From NCBI RefSeq assembly GCF_013393945.1, contig NZ_CP040297.1, positions 2,124,804 to 2,188,803 on the forward strand: DNA of 64,000 bases. Reading direction: 5' to 3'. Shown here piece by piece: positions 1 to 8,054 of the stretch; position 1 is the first letter of the stretch, and every line of letters starts with the position of its first letter. The notes under the pieces were generated by a model. That model had not been told where the DNA came from, did no database searches, and worked only from the letters and a program-made list of their open reading frames with translations. The stretch comes from Nostoc sp. TCL26-01. Its GTDB lineage: Bacteria; Cyanobacteriota; Cyanobacteriia; Cyanobacteriales; Nostocaceae. The position numbers were made by a program, and so were the translations under genes.

Positions 1-3
1 ACA

Positions 4-363
4 TTATTTTTTACCAGTAGCTTTTTCTAACAGGTTTTGAATTTCACCTTCTACTGTTGTAGCATTTTGTGAGTTCTCAGGGCGCTTTTGCTTATCAATA
101 TCTGCGGCTCCTTGAACTTCGTTGAGTCCTTCATTGGATTTTTTCTGAACTTCTTTCAATCCAGGAGGTGCTGATCTAGCAACTTTGTCAGTTTCTTTTT
201 GAGTTTCTAGGAGTTGATCAGTTGCTTTGGTGGGATCGCTTGGGGAAGTACCAATAGCAAAAGCAGGAACAGTGTTAGATAAAAGTAGCAAGGCACAAGT
301 GAAAGCTACGATGAGAAAACGCACTGGGCGTAAAACAGATAAAACAACACTAGAAATCTTCAT
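4..363 (-). CDS. Small exported or membrane-anchored hypothetical protein
   Basis: About 119 residues. The N-terminus (MKISSVVLSVLRPVRFLIV, then a run of Ala/Leu) is a signal peptide or anchor, possibly cut after PAFA. The rest is hydrophilic, rich in Lys, Glu, Gln and Asn with short helix-prone stretches and no cysteines, which suggests a small periplasmic or lumenal helical protein. The ATG at 363 is preferred because GAGG lies about six bases upstream; an in-frame start further upstream would add eight residues but has no ribosome site. I do not recognise a family. The gene ends at the window edge with its stop codon inside the window. Confidence 0.55.
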   Translation of the reverse strand: MKISSVVLSVLRPVRFLIVAFTCALLLLSNTVPAFAIGTSPSDPTKATDQLLETQKETDKVARSAPPGLKEVQKKSNEGLNEVQGAADIDKQKRPENSQNATTVEGEIQNLLEKATGKK

Positions 364-808
364 TTGCAACCTCAATAACGGTGTCAACTACTTATAACTC
401 TTACTTTTTCAGGGAAGCACATATCTTGAATTTGATTTAAAGAACATGGCTTCTATCTGACAAGTGATTGAGCTATCTTCCTTTTGAAGAATTACTTAGA
501 TATCTTCTTCAAGCAAGGGGTTCATGATAATATTTCTAATATAAAAAACGAATTAACAAATCGACCCATAGAGTGAAGTTGGCTTTGTTTTTATTTACAA
601 AAGAATCATTCTTTAGATAGATATTAATAATCAAATTTCCTGATTTAAAAACACTAATTATTGATAAATAAAGCTTATATTTAGCATGGTTATAGTATGG
701 TAAAAAATTACAGATTAGTTAATTTATCATCTTGATTGATTTTATATTAAGTTGGGAAGGCACAATTATTTTGTTTTCCCTTTAGTCAAGACACCAAAAT
801 ATACATTA

Positions 809-965
809 CAGGGTGTTGGAAAAGTTTCAGTAGGTATAAAAAGGTCATTCTTCCTTACGCTCCGCGTCAGGAAGAATCTAGGTTTTGTGGCACATACCGA
901 GATGTTTCATTCCGCTACGCTGCATTCAACATGACAAAGAAACAGACTTTTCAAACGTCCTCTTA
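809..965. repeat. MITE-like element, copy 1 (inverted relative to copy 2 at 12769)
   Basis: A ~157-bp element with imperfect terminal inverted repeats (left GGGTGTTGGAAAAGT, right ACTTTTCAAACGTCCTCT). Its interior is shared in inverted orientation with 12769-12928, including the hairpin-forming TCATTCTTCC/GGAAGAAT segment and GTTTCATTCCGCTACGCTGC. It is too short to encode a transposase, so it would be non-autonomous. Confidence 0.75.
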
Positions 966-985
966 GACATCTTCAAAAATGAATG

Positions 986-1012
986 TAGAGACATTGCAGT
1001 GCAATGTCTCTA
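986..1012. repeat. Dispersed perfect palindrome (TAGAGACATTGCA type)
   Basis: TAGAGACATTGCA, one central base, then its exact complement. Related palindromes with similar flanks occur at 12471-12499 and 26274-26303, so this is a dispersed small repeat and not a gene-specific terminator. Confidence 0.75.
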
Positions 1013-1471
1013 TAAGGATTTCGGATAATACAGAATGAATTTATGGAGATGTTTATTGGTTTTTCAGCAAGCCCTAAGTAACTACTGAAATTAAAAATAA
1101 CGTACAAATACGGAAAAAATCTTCTAAGATTTCACATTCACTTATCTTTACTTACTTAGTACTAGCTTGTGGAAATCAAAATATTTTGTCAATTAGTAAA
1201 AATTCTATAGTATACGGATTTAAGATTTTGTGTTTGTCTTTTGATTTTGGTTTATTTGATGTTAAAACCTGCGTAAGAATGCTTGAAACACTTTTCAAAC
1301 ACATTTTTAGAGAATTATAAAATTAAAATTAAGGGGCGATCGCACTATATCTGGTTACGCAAATGCGCTGATATTTTTGGTTTTCGGCTTCATAAATTCC
1401 GCAAGATTACGGTTACGTTGTTTTGTAGTTTTGATCAACACTGCACATATAAAGTTAATGAGGGTTTATTC

Positions 1472-1717
1472 ATGATCAGCCCTGTAACAGAGGTTATGCA
1501 CCTCAATTTGGAAATGGCTAAGGAAGTTGCTCAGAAGTGGGAACAAGCTCCATGTAGTGAAGTTAGCGCTTATTGTTTGCGGATTCTACAGGAAATTGGA
1601 TGTAGCGATACGGAACTTCCAGAAAACTTACAAACAAGAGAACAGCAACTCAATCTCATCGCTGGTTTTGCATCTTACGCTTTTGGAGAGGTGCTAAATG
1701 TACAAAGTTCTAATTGA
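1472..1717 (+). CDS. Small hypothetical protein, first of an overlapping pair
   Basis: An 81-residue soluble protein beginning MISPVTEVMHLNLEMAKEV, with no membrane segment or signal. The ATG at 1472 is chosen because GAGGG lies about eight bases upstream; the frame is open further 5' but that stretch looks non-coding. Its end overlaps the start of the next gene by 20 bases, so the two are probably translated together. The short helical N-terminus and the overlap recall small two-gene modules such as toxin-antitoxin pairs, but no family is recognised and this is only a suggestion. Confidence 0.5.
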   Translation: MISPVTEVMHLNLEMAKEVAQKWEQAPCSEVSAYCLRILQEIGCSDTELPENLQTREQQLNLIAGFASYAFGEVLNVQSSN

Positions 1718-1973
1718 TGATATTTATCACAACCCAGAATGGTCGGAAGATACCATACCTGCAACAGATAATGATCTATTGGTTTTGACTCAAAGGCTTT
1801 CTCACCAAAGAGTCCCAACAAAAGTTTTTTTTCAAGCGATTGCGATCGCTGCTTATGATGGTGCATCTGCTTTTCGTTATGCCGACAATTATCTCACCAG
1901 TGTCAAGCATAAACACAAGCGCAGAAATATATTTTCGTTGAGGAAACCTTTAGTTAATTTTGATCAAAATTGA
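1698..1973 (+). CDS. Small hypothetical protein, second of an overlapping pair
   Basis: A 91-residue protein (MYKVLIDDIYHNPEWSED...). Its ATG lies inside the end of the preceding gene and is preceded by GGAGAGG at a suitable distance. It includes a HIP1 site (GCGATCGC) within codons, and a basic stretch (KHKHKRRN) near the C-terminus. No family is recognised and there is no membrane segment. It converges on the T4SS-like cluster, with no hairpin terminator visible between them. Confidence 0.5.
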   Translation: MYKVLIDDIYHNPEWSEDTIPATDNDLLVLTQRLSHQRVPTKVFFQAIAIAAYDGASAFRYADNYLTSVKHKHKRRNIFSLRKPLVNFDQN

Positions 1974-2066
1974 AAGTTTATACGTGTAGGTTTTTCACAA
2001 CCTGTTTTCCTGGATCTTTTCAGTATATTTTGTCAAAGACCTACACTCAATTAAACACTTGTTCTG

Positions 2067-2615
2067 TTAGCGTGCAACTCTTACACAAGCTGCTTCTGTG
2101 GCAGATGGGGGATCAGCAAAAACAGCCAGAGTATAATACTCAGGAGCATTGTCTGCATATATGACTTTAAAAGTATATAGCTTACTTTGTCCTTGACCTT
2201 CAGTAATCACTGTCAACAGTGTATTTTTGGTACTAGGCAAACCAGGAATATTTAATTTAGAAATTCGTCGCAGTTGAATCACATTTGCAGCTGAGTTTTT
2301 ACAATCTCCGCTAGCACCATTTTCTTGACCAAACTGCATACACATCGGCCCATCAAAATCCAGGGTGACTTGAGAAGGGTCATTGAGCCAGACTTTTTTA
2401 ATTTTTTCGCCTGCGGGAATAAAGCTGAGATTTGTCCCTTGTTGAAACCAGACTTTGATTGTCGGTATCACTCCCCCCAAGCCTTGCGCTTGACAGGAAA
2501 ATATAGAACGCAGCACCGCATTGTCAGCGATCGCACGACCTGCCAATAATAACATCACCCCCGAAAATATCAGGGATGCTAAAGGCAAGTGAGGAACATA
2601 ATTTTTAACCTTCAT
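2067..2615 (-). CDS. Exported protein resembling the N-terminal domain of VirB9/TrbG
   Basis: About 182 residues with a signal peptide (hydrophobic LASLIFSGVMLLLAG, then AIADNA). The mature part reads like the first domain of VirB9/TrbG outer-membrane-complex proteins: an early strand with a polar turn (FQQGTNLSFIPAGE), a 'KVWLNDPSQV' segment, then TNL-like and Y-x-F strands (LLTVITEGQ, KLYTFKVIY). The C-terminal VirB10-binding domain of VirB9 is missing. It is the last gene of the T4SS-like cluster, 205 bp downstream of the VirB10-like gene on the same strand, which supports the reading. The ATG at 2615 places the signal peptide normally. The assignment is inference from pattern and position; the protein could be a cluster-specific lipoprotein-like partner. 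Confidence 0.45.
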   Translation of the reverse strand: MKVKNYVPHLPLASLIFSGVMLLLAGRAIADNAVLRSIFSCQAQGLGGVIPTIKVWFQQGTNLSFIPAGEKIKKVWLNDPSQVTLDFDGPMCMQFGQENGASGDCKNSAANVIQLRRISKLNIPGLPSTKNTLLTVITEGQGQSKLYTFKVIYADNAPEYYTLAVFADPPSATEAACVRVAR

Positions 2616-2819
2616 AGTTTTAAAGGAAGGGAACAAATTAATTCAAAATTCGTCTTGAAAAGTTTCCTACGGCGGGAAACCCGCCTACAGAACTTTCCGC
2701 AAAATCCAAAAAGGAGACGGGGGATAGGAGGAAAATTTTTATTACTCTCTCACTTCCCACTCATGACTCAGCACGGGCTGCATCGCCCCGCTACCGCTAA
2801 CAGCACTCCCCACTCATCA
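2616..2819. repeat. Short intergenic region with two dispersed hairpin repeats
   Basis: Contains a GC hairpin (GGCGGGAAACCCGCC core near 2670) flanked by sequence that recurs inverted near 44412-44485, and a ~42-bp segment (GGGCTGCATCGCCCCGCT core near 2775-2795) that recurs inverted near 29700. Both look like small dispersed repeats between two cluster genes. Confidence 0.55.
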
Positions 2820-4427
2820 CTAAAGCTGTATTGATTGGTTGACATATATCTCAACTTCTGTGCCAGCTTTTAAGATCCAAACATTGGTTTGTTGCATCAT
2901 TTGGGCGATCGCTTGTTGATTGCGTTGGGAAATCTGCGGAACTACGGAATTCAAACCACCTTCGACAACACCGGCTGGGATATTGCGTTGGATGTTGTTG
3001 TTAGTAACTACAGTTGAGCCGCCATTGACACTAACTTGAGATTCAGTCCGGTTAAATAATTCGGCCGCTTTGGCAAGTCCTCCTAAAGCGAATAATCCTA
3101 CATCCATTGAGGCGATAGAACCACCTCGGTCTGGGTACTGCTGTGCGAGTAGGGGTCTACCTTGGGGGGCGCGGATGGTCAGGGCGTTGGTGGGTAAATC
3201 TCGTTCGGAGAGATTACCGTTATCTTGGACGATCGCTTTAACTAAGATAAGTTGTATTACTCCTTGTTCAGAAATCGATCGCACTTGTGTTAATAATTCG
3301 GTATTGGCTGGTAGAGCGATCGCCCCATCGACACCTTTGAGTGGTTGTTGTAACCGCACCACAAATAAGTTGGGATTTTCGTTGTTGTCATCATTGCCTC
3401 TGGATCTGGTGGTTTCTCCGAACACAGCCGTTGCTAACACGGCTTTAGCGGTAGTTCCCACCTTCAGGGATGCAGGATTGCGGGATGAGGCTTGACTGAC
3501 CAAACCGGGATTTTGTTGTGGTGTTTGACCAATGAAAGGATTGGGTCGTTGTCGTCCTTGATAGGGATTAGGATTGATTGGCTGTTGTTGCATTTCCGGA
3601 TCATTTGTTGATACCGGATTAACCGCACCCACACTACTTGGTGGTTGTTCTGTGATACTGGCTTGACCGTAACTACCCAATTTAGATAATCTTGTCCATT
3701 CTTGCAAAGGATTGGGTGGGGATGGGAGAGGATTGGCTGCTAATGGGGGTGGGGGTGGTAGTTGTTGGGGTGTGATGACACTGGTAGCTACAGGTAAAGG
3801 TCTTGGTTGATAAGGATTCTGCACAACGCGCTCAACAATTACAGTCCGTGGGGTGGTTGATGTGGGGGTTGTTTGCTGTGTCACTCGCACCACGGGATTG
3901 TTAGTTGGTGCTGCTGCTGTCGGGCGTGGTAAATTTCTGAGATTTTGCTGTGCTGCCTTGACTCCCTGCGCTTGTTCTGCTAAAGCTAATTTAGTTTTTA
4001 AAGTTTCTACTTCTTGTTCCAGATTGGCTTCTGGAGATAAATTTGTCGCTAGTGATTCGGCTGGCGCAACAGCTTGATTATTTTTGGGGGTTTTTTGATT
4101 CCCTGAACTCATCAATTGAGATAAAAAGCCCCCAGCTAAGACGACGACAGCCAGGGTAGCTGTACCCACCAAAGCCAACTTAGCAAAAGGGTTAGTAGCT
4201 AGAGGTTGTTCGGTTCTAGCTTGCTCTGGTGTGCTTGAGGATCGCTCGGCGATCGCTAAATCTGCTGTAGACTCAACATCATCAGTGGTGGGTTCTACTG
4301 CCAAACCAACTAATCTCGCCATTTGTGATTCCCAATCAGCAGCATTTACTTCTGGATGGTAACCATCAGGAGATAGATTAGTCTTTGGTTTTGGTGGGGT
4401 TTCAGAAGTTGTGGAGTAAGGAGTCAT
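2820..4427 (-). CDS. VirB10/TrbI-like protein of a T4SS-like apparatus
   Basis: 535 residues. A hydrophilic cytoplasmic N-terminus (1-82) is followed by one membrane segment (about 83-105), a coiled-coil stretch, a long Pro/Gln/Asn-rich periplasmic linker (about 170-320) and a C-terminal domain (about 322-535). This is the VirB10/TrbI/TraB architecture. The C-terminal domain shows the family pattern: a 'GTTAKAVL' strand, 'PANTELLTQV', a Gly-rich predicted antenna region, then 'LKAGTEVEIYVNQS' at the end. VirB10 spans both membranes and transmits energy to the outer-membrane core. The gene overlaps the preceding VirB8-like gene by four bases, so coupled translation is likely. The family call is firm; the substrate is unknown. 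Confidence 0.8.
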   Translation of the reverse strand: MTPYSTTSETPPKPKTNLSPDGYHPEVNAADWESQMARLVGLAVEPTTDDVESTADLAIAERSSSTPEQARTEQPLATNPFAKLALVGTATLAVVVLAGGFLSQLMSSGNQKTPKNNQAVAPAESLATNLSPEANLEQEVETLKTKLALAEQAQGVKAAQQNLRNLPRPTAAAPTNNPVVRVTQQTTPTSTTPRTVIVERVVQNPYQPRPLPVATSVITPQQLPPPPPLAANPLPSPPNPLQEWTRLSKLGSYGQASITEQPPSSVGAVNPVSTNDPEMQQQPINPNPYQGRQRPNPFIGQTPQQNPGLVSQASSRNPASLKVGTTAKAVLATAVFGETTRSRGNDDNNENPNLFVVRLQQPLKGVDGAIALPANTELLTQVRSISEQGVIQLILVKAIVQDNGNLSERDLPTNALTIRAPQGRPLLAQQYPDRGGSIASMDVGLFALGGLAKAAELFNRTESQVSVNGGSTVVTNNNIQRNIPAGVVEGGLNSVVPQISQRNQQAIAQMMQQTNVWILKAGTEVEIYVNQSIQL

Positions 4428-5131
4428 GGTGTATTGCTTAGTTTAGAAGTTCCAGAACAATTGTTGTCTTCGATGTCGCAGATATTATCAATTTCTAGGC
4501 GAGACTCTCCCAGGCGGTAAGCAGCTAACTGCCAGGGTAAGGGATTGGATGGTAGGGAAGTAGCTTGTTCATCTATGGCACGAATGATAATTTGTTTATT
4601 AAAAGGAATGGATTTACCTAAATTGTCAGAACTACCAAAAACTAACTGATTTGCCAACATTTCTATTTTCCACTCACCATCACTGAGTTGTGTGGGTTGG
4701 GAGATTTTTTGAATGACTAATACATGATTTTCACTTCTATTAGTATTACCAAATTGACCAGCCGAATTTAGATTATTAATCTCTGATAAAAATTTTGCTT
4801 GTAATTTGTTAGCTAGTAAGGGTGAACTAGCTTCCCAGATGGCTGCTGGTGGTTGTTGCTGTGACCAATTTAGCATCAGAGTCATAGTTTCACCAACGAA
4901 GCGGCGAATTGTTTCTGGATGTCTGGCTAAATTTGGCTTAGGATCTACTGTAATAGCATGACCATCAATTAGCTGCACGAGGCTACGGGGTGTTAATTGC
5001 CGATTTAATCGCTGTAACATCGAACCATGAAACATCAGCAAGAGTAAGGTCAACAAATTTAACCCCAATGTCCCCACGGCAAACAAGGGCAAGATAGAGT
5101 TTTTTTTATGTTCTGGCTTGAGTAATTGCAT
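4424..5131 (-). CDS. VirB8-like bitopic protein, copy 2
   Basis: 235 residues. A short basic N-terminus, one membrane segment (about 13-35) and a periplasmic domain fit VirB8/TrbF/TraE-type proteins. It is a diverged tandem paralogue of the next gene upstream: both carry V(Q)xIDGxxxxxD, a '(R/Q)FV..TM..M.NWS' helix, 'K...PFNK' and a 'RAID' segment. VirB8 proteins form an inner-membrane assembly platform. The C-terminal 'ICDIEDNNCSG' has two cysteines that could form a disulfide. No clear ribosome site precedes the ATG. The following virB10-like gene overlaps its end. Confidence 0.65.
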   Translation of the reverse strand: MQLLKPEHKKNSILPLFAVGTLGLNLLTLLLLMFHGSMLQRLNRQLTPRSLVQLIDGHAITVDPKPNLARHPETIRRFVGETMTLMLNWSQQQPPAAIWEASSPLLANKLQAKFLSEINNLNSAGQFGNTNRSENHVLVIQKISQPTQLSDGEWKIEMLANQLVFGSSDNLGKSIPFNKQIIIRAIDEQATSLPSNPLPWQLAAYRLGESRLEIDNICDIEDNNCSGTSKLSNTP

Positions 5132-5226
5132 AAGGGGAGTGCTGAGTGAGGAAATGGGGACTGGGGACTGGGTAATAGTGAAGAAAAACTAATGACTATT
5201 GACTAATTGACTATTGACTATTGACT
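5132..5226. repeat. Heptamer repeat tract between the two VirB8-like genes
   Basis: Short tandem TTGACTA/ATTGACT units lie between the two paralogues. The tract reaches into the end of the upstream VirB8-like gene, so its last codons (...INSQ) and TAG stop are built from repeat units. Confidence 0.65.
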
Positions 5227-6036
5227 ATTAATAAAGCTGCTGGATTCGCAGGGATACGCTGGATTAGGGTTGGAGTTCTTATATTGATCTAACAAACATA
5301 AATTGCGAATTTCGTAAATTTCTAATTTATCAGTGCGACTACTATAAATTGCTTTTTGAATATCGGTGCTATTAGTGGCTAAAGGATATGGGAAATAGTC
5401 TATGGCACGGACTAATAAATCTTTATTAAAAGGAGTAATTGTTTTTCTCGCATCTAAACCTTTTTGTTGGACAAGATCGGCTACCATCCCGACTCGCCAC
5501 TTCCCAGGAGCAATATTCACGGGGGGATAAACCCGTTTAATTGTTAATTGTCCGGTGATAGCTTGGCTGGAATTACTAGCAAAAACTTCTGGTGGTGTAA
5601 TATCAGCGATCGCACTTAAAAAACCTTTACGAAAGTCTTCTGATAAGGCGAAACTCGCTACCCAACTACTAGTGGTCACTTTTTGACTACCACCTTGGGG
5701 AGTTCTAATTAATATCCCTAAATCTGGTCTGGGTTTGGCGAAGTCTTCTACAGTTTGTGGTGGCAGATTTCCTGACCAGTTAAACATTGCCATCATTGTC
5801 TTACTGACGAATTGCCGAATCACTTCTGGATCTCTGGCTAAATCATCAATCTTATCTACTGGTTGACCATCAATTGTTTGCACAAAATTAGGTGGTTTGC
5901 GTAGACTCAGTTGACGAATATTCAATCCTTGGAGGAGGAAAATTAGTAATACTAATATATGTAAACTAAAAGTAGCGATCGCAAAAGTTGTCAGGACATT
6001 AATCGTTGTTTTTTTCTGTTTTAAAAAGTTACCCAT
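5218..6036 (-). CDS. VirB8-like bitopic protein, copy 1
   Basis: 272 residues with the same layout as its neighbour: a Lys/Thr-rich N-terminus, a membrane segment (about 14-37) and a periplasmic domain containing 'VQTIDGQPVDKIDDLARDPEVIRQFV' -like features, 'MAMFNWSG' and 'TPFNKDLLVRAIDY'. It carries extra loops (PQGGSQKV) compared with copy 2. Two VirB8-like genes in tandem, possibly forming a heteromer, are unusual. The last codons come from an adjacent heptamer repeat. It starts 15 bp after the VirB6-like gene and belongs to the same transcription unit. Confidence 0.65.
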   Translation of the reverse strand: MGNFLKQKKTTINVLTTFAIATFSLHILVLLIFLLQGLNIRQLSLRKPPNFVQTIDGQPVDKIDDLARDPEVIRQFVSKTMMAMFNWSGNLPPQTVEDFAKPRPDLGILIRTPQGGSQKVTTSSWVASFALSEDFRKGFLSAIADITPPEVFASNSSQAITGQLTIKRVYPPVNIAPGKWRVGMVADLVQQKGLDARKTITPFNKDLLVRAIDYFPYPLATNSTDIQKAIYSSRTDKLEIYEIRNLCLLDQYKNSNPNPAYPCESSSFINSQ

Positions 6037-6051
6037 TTCTCCCCACCCATT

Positions 6052-7095
6052 TTATAATCTATCCCTCACCAAAGTCTCTGCATTACTAATCCCACTAAAT
6101 ACCGCTAATCCACCCAATCCTGCTAAGATTAAGGATAGTAAGGGAGCTAAAACTCCTAAGAAAATAATAAACCACATCAAATCAGGATTAGCATTTGGGT
6201 CTTGAGCTGGCCCATTGACAATCACTGCCGCAGTTAATACAGCAATAATATTAAATGATATTTTGGCAATTCCTGCTGCTAAAAACCCAGTCAACCAGGC
6301 AAAAATTGGTTTACCTGCAATAGGTAGTAAAGAACCACCCACAGCTAAGGGGCCTAAAGCTGCTGTTAGCAACATTGTCGCTTCTATCAAATTTTGAAAA
6401 GCGTATTGTAAGGAAATTAGAAAGTTTTTAATACTAGTTTGGACTGTATTCCCCAACAAAGCACTAAAGGTAGTTTCTGATATATTGCCTGTACCAAACC
6501 TAATTTGATTAACCTGGGTTTCCAACCTGACTATCCAAGGCTTATTGCCATATAAATTGCGATATTCTCGCCACAAGTTATCAATTTTTTCACTGGCTTT
6601 TGTCAAGCATTGACTTTGTTGTTCCCCCGTCAAAGCTTGACAAGGACGTAGCAGCGAACCTGCAACTTCTTCTGCCACACTCATATTCAATGCTTGTTGA
6701 TAAACTTGTTCTGCATCTGCTGTGGAGATGACTTGCTGATTGACTGTATTAATAAAGTTTCTCACACTCAATGTCAGAGTCGAAAGAATACTGCCATCGC
6801 CAGAATTACTCAATAATACAACTACGATAAAAGGCCATACCAGCGCCGATATCGGACGAGAATATTCACTATAGATGACATCTTTTAGCCATTGCACCAT
6901 GAAAAAAAGTAAGGTTCCCACCGCAAAGAAGACACCTAGATTTGTCAATGCTCCATATAAGTTATTGCTGGTATTATTTTGTAATAAATCTAGCCATTGA
7001 TTATCCCAACTTTCCGCAATACTGCGAGCTGTTGCTGTCCCACTATCGAGGGTATCTGTAACGCCAATATCTGCCAGAATTTTTGTATAAAACAT
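6052..7095 (-). CDS. VirB6/TrbL-like polytopic inner-membrane protein
   Basis: 347 residues. After a short N-terminus come paired membrane segments (about 55-70 and 85-100), a large central soluble loop (about 110-225) with a Cys pair (PCQALTGEQQSQC), and a C-terminal bundle of at least three segments that is Gly/Ala/Leu-rich (LTAALGPLAVGGSLLPIAG; FLGVLAPLLSLILAGLGG). Several segments around a large central loop are typical of VirB6/TrbL. Its position between the VirB5-like and VirB8-like genes agrees with canonical virB order. Primary sequence in this family is poorly conserved, so the call rests on topology and context. Confidence 0.65.
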   Translation of the reverse strand: MFYTKILADIGVTDTLDSGTATARSIAESWDNQWLDLLQNNTSNNLYGALTNLGVFFAVGTLLFFMVQWLKDVIYSEYSRPISALVWPFIVVVLLSNSGDGSILSTLTLSVRNFINTVNQQVISTADAEQVYQQALNMSVAEEVAGSLLRPCQALTGEQQSQCLTKASEKIDNLWREYRNLYGNKPWIVRLETQVNQIRFGTGNISETTFSALLGNTVQTSIKNFLISLQYAFQNLIEATMLLTAALGPLAVGGSLLPIAGKPIFAWLTGFLAAGIAKISFNIIAVLTAAVIVNGPAQDPNANPDLMWFIIFLGVLAPLLSLILAGLGGLAVFSGISNAETLVRDRL

Positions 7096-7117
7096 AATAT
7101 GTATTAAGTAAATTCAT

Positions 7118-7230
7118 CCCTCTGTGTCTTTGTCTTGAAAAGTTCAGATCGGAGGAAACCTCCGCTCCGACTTTTCGCTGTGTCTTTGTGTTTAAAAAGC
7201 TCACCACAAAGGCACAGAGGCACAAAGAAG
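7118..7230. repeat. Inverted repeat between VirB5- and VirB6-like genes
   Basis: The ends are complementary (CTCTGTGTCTTTGT near 7120 and CACAAAGGCACAGAGGC near 7203), with an inner hairpin GGAGGAAACCTCC at about 7151-7163. A related CACAGAGGCACAAAGACAC stretch lies at 23590. This is a dispersed repeat and would form a long stem in the operon transcript. Confidence 0.6.
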
Positions 7231-7237
7231 ATTTGAA

Positions 7238-8038
7238 TTAATCAAGTTTTCTGCCAAATAAATCGATTTGTGCTGTTGTCCGTAAAAGTCTCGCGGCTTC
7301 GGCTGATGTATCAACTCGTCGCGCTCGATTTGTTTCTTCCATCTGCTGCGAAAGGTTGGCTAAATTTAAGTTGGTATATTGTAAATACTGGTTAGTTTGG
7401 ATTGTCTGCGCTAGTGCTTCACTGTTAAGTTTTACTTGATCACCTTGGACTTTGAGGATTTGCAATTGCAATTGGGCTTGATTATTAGCACTGAGACTTG
7501 TTGCTGATGCTAATGCGTTTTGAGTTGGATCGATAATTCCCGTAATTTTACCAGTAATTTGATCAAGTAAGTTTTGGCTATTGTTCTCTGCTTGTTGGAT
7601 AATTTCATCGATACTTTCTATAACTTTTTCCGTATATTCCAACTTATTTTTTAATCTTGTTTGTCCATCTCTGCCCAGGCTGCCTACAACTGAACTACGT
7701 GTCATCAGTCGATTAATTTCATTATTAACAGCTACTGAACGTATCGCTTGATTATTTTCAAATTTGTCTGGGATGGAGTTAAAAAATATCAGATCCCGAC
7801 GAACTTGATCCCCTGCTTCAACTGGGTTAGGTATATTTAAATCACCAGTTGCACCATTGAGAGCATTTTGCGAGCTACTTTCTAAAGGTTTTAAAGTTTC
7901 ACTGAGGTTGTATTTCCAATAGTTCTGTAAATCTGTCGAGTAGTATTGAAAATCTGCCCAAACTCTACCTAATTGTGCCGTTGCTGGTACAATGAGTAAA
8001 CTTAAAAATCCGAATGTTAGTAAAATAGTTTTTTTCAT
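7238..8038 (-). CDS. VirB5/TrbJ-like exported coiled-coil protein
   Basis: 266 residues: a signal peptide (MKKTILLTFGFLSLLIVPATA, cut after ATA) and then a largely helical, Gln/Asn-rich protein with long coiled-coil-prone stretches (about 100-160 and 190-250). Exported helical proteins next to the ATPase gene are usual for TrbJ/VirB5, which sit at the pilus tip or periplasm of type IV secretion systems. It starts 16 bp after the VirB4-like gene. The mature protein contains no cysteine. The family call rests on the signal peptide, helical character and gene order. Confidence 0.6.
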   Translation of the reverse strand: MKKTILLTFGFLSLLIVPATAQLGRVWADFQYYSTDLQNYWKYNLSETLKPLESSSQNALNGATGDLNIPNPVEAGDQVRRDLIFFNSIPDKFENNQAIRSVAVNNEINRLMTRSSVVGSLGRDGQTRLKNKLEYTEKVIESIDEIIQQAENNSQNLLDQITGKITGIIDPTQNALASATSLSANNQAQLQLQILKVQGDQVKLNSEALAQTIQTNQYLQYTNLNLANLSQQMEETNRARRVDTSAEAARLLRTTAQIDLFGRKLD

Positions 8039-8054
8039 GTTTTTACATTTAATT

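Larger units (their letters stand above)
364..1471. other. Long AT-rich intergenic region with repeats
   Basis: About 1.1 kb without a convincing gene. It holds a MITE-like element (809-965) and a perfect palindrome (986-1012), listed separately. The remainder is very AT-rich, and the short open frames have neither ribosome sites nor coding-like composition. Promoters for the divergent flanking genes must lie here, but I cannot place them with confidence. Confidence 0.6.

Noticed and set aside
752..934. 60-residue plus-strand frame
   Set aside because: It lies mostly inside the MITE copy at 809-965 and has no ribosome site.
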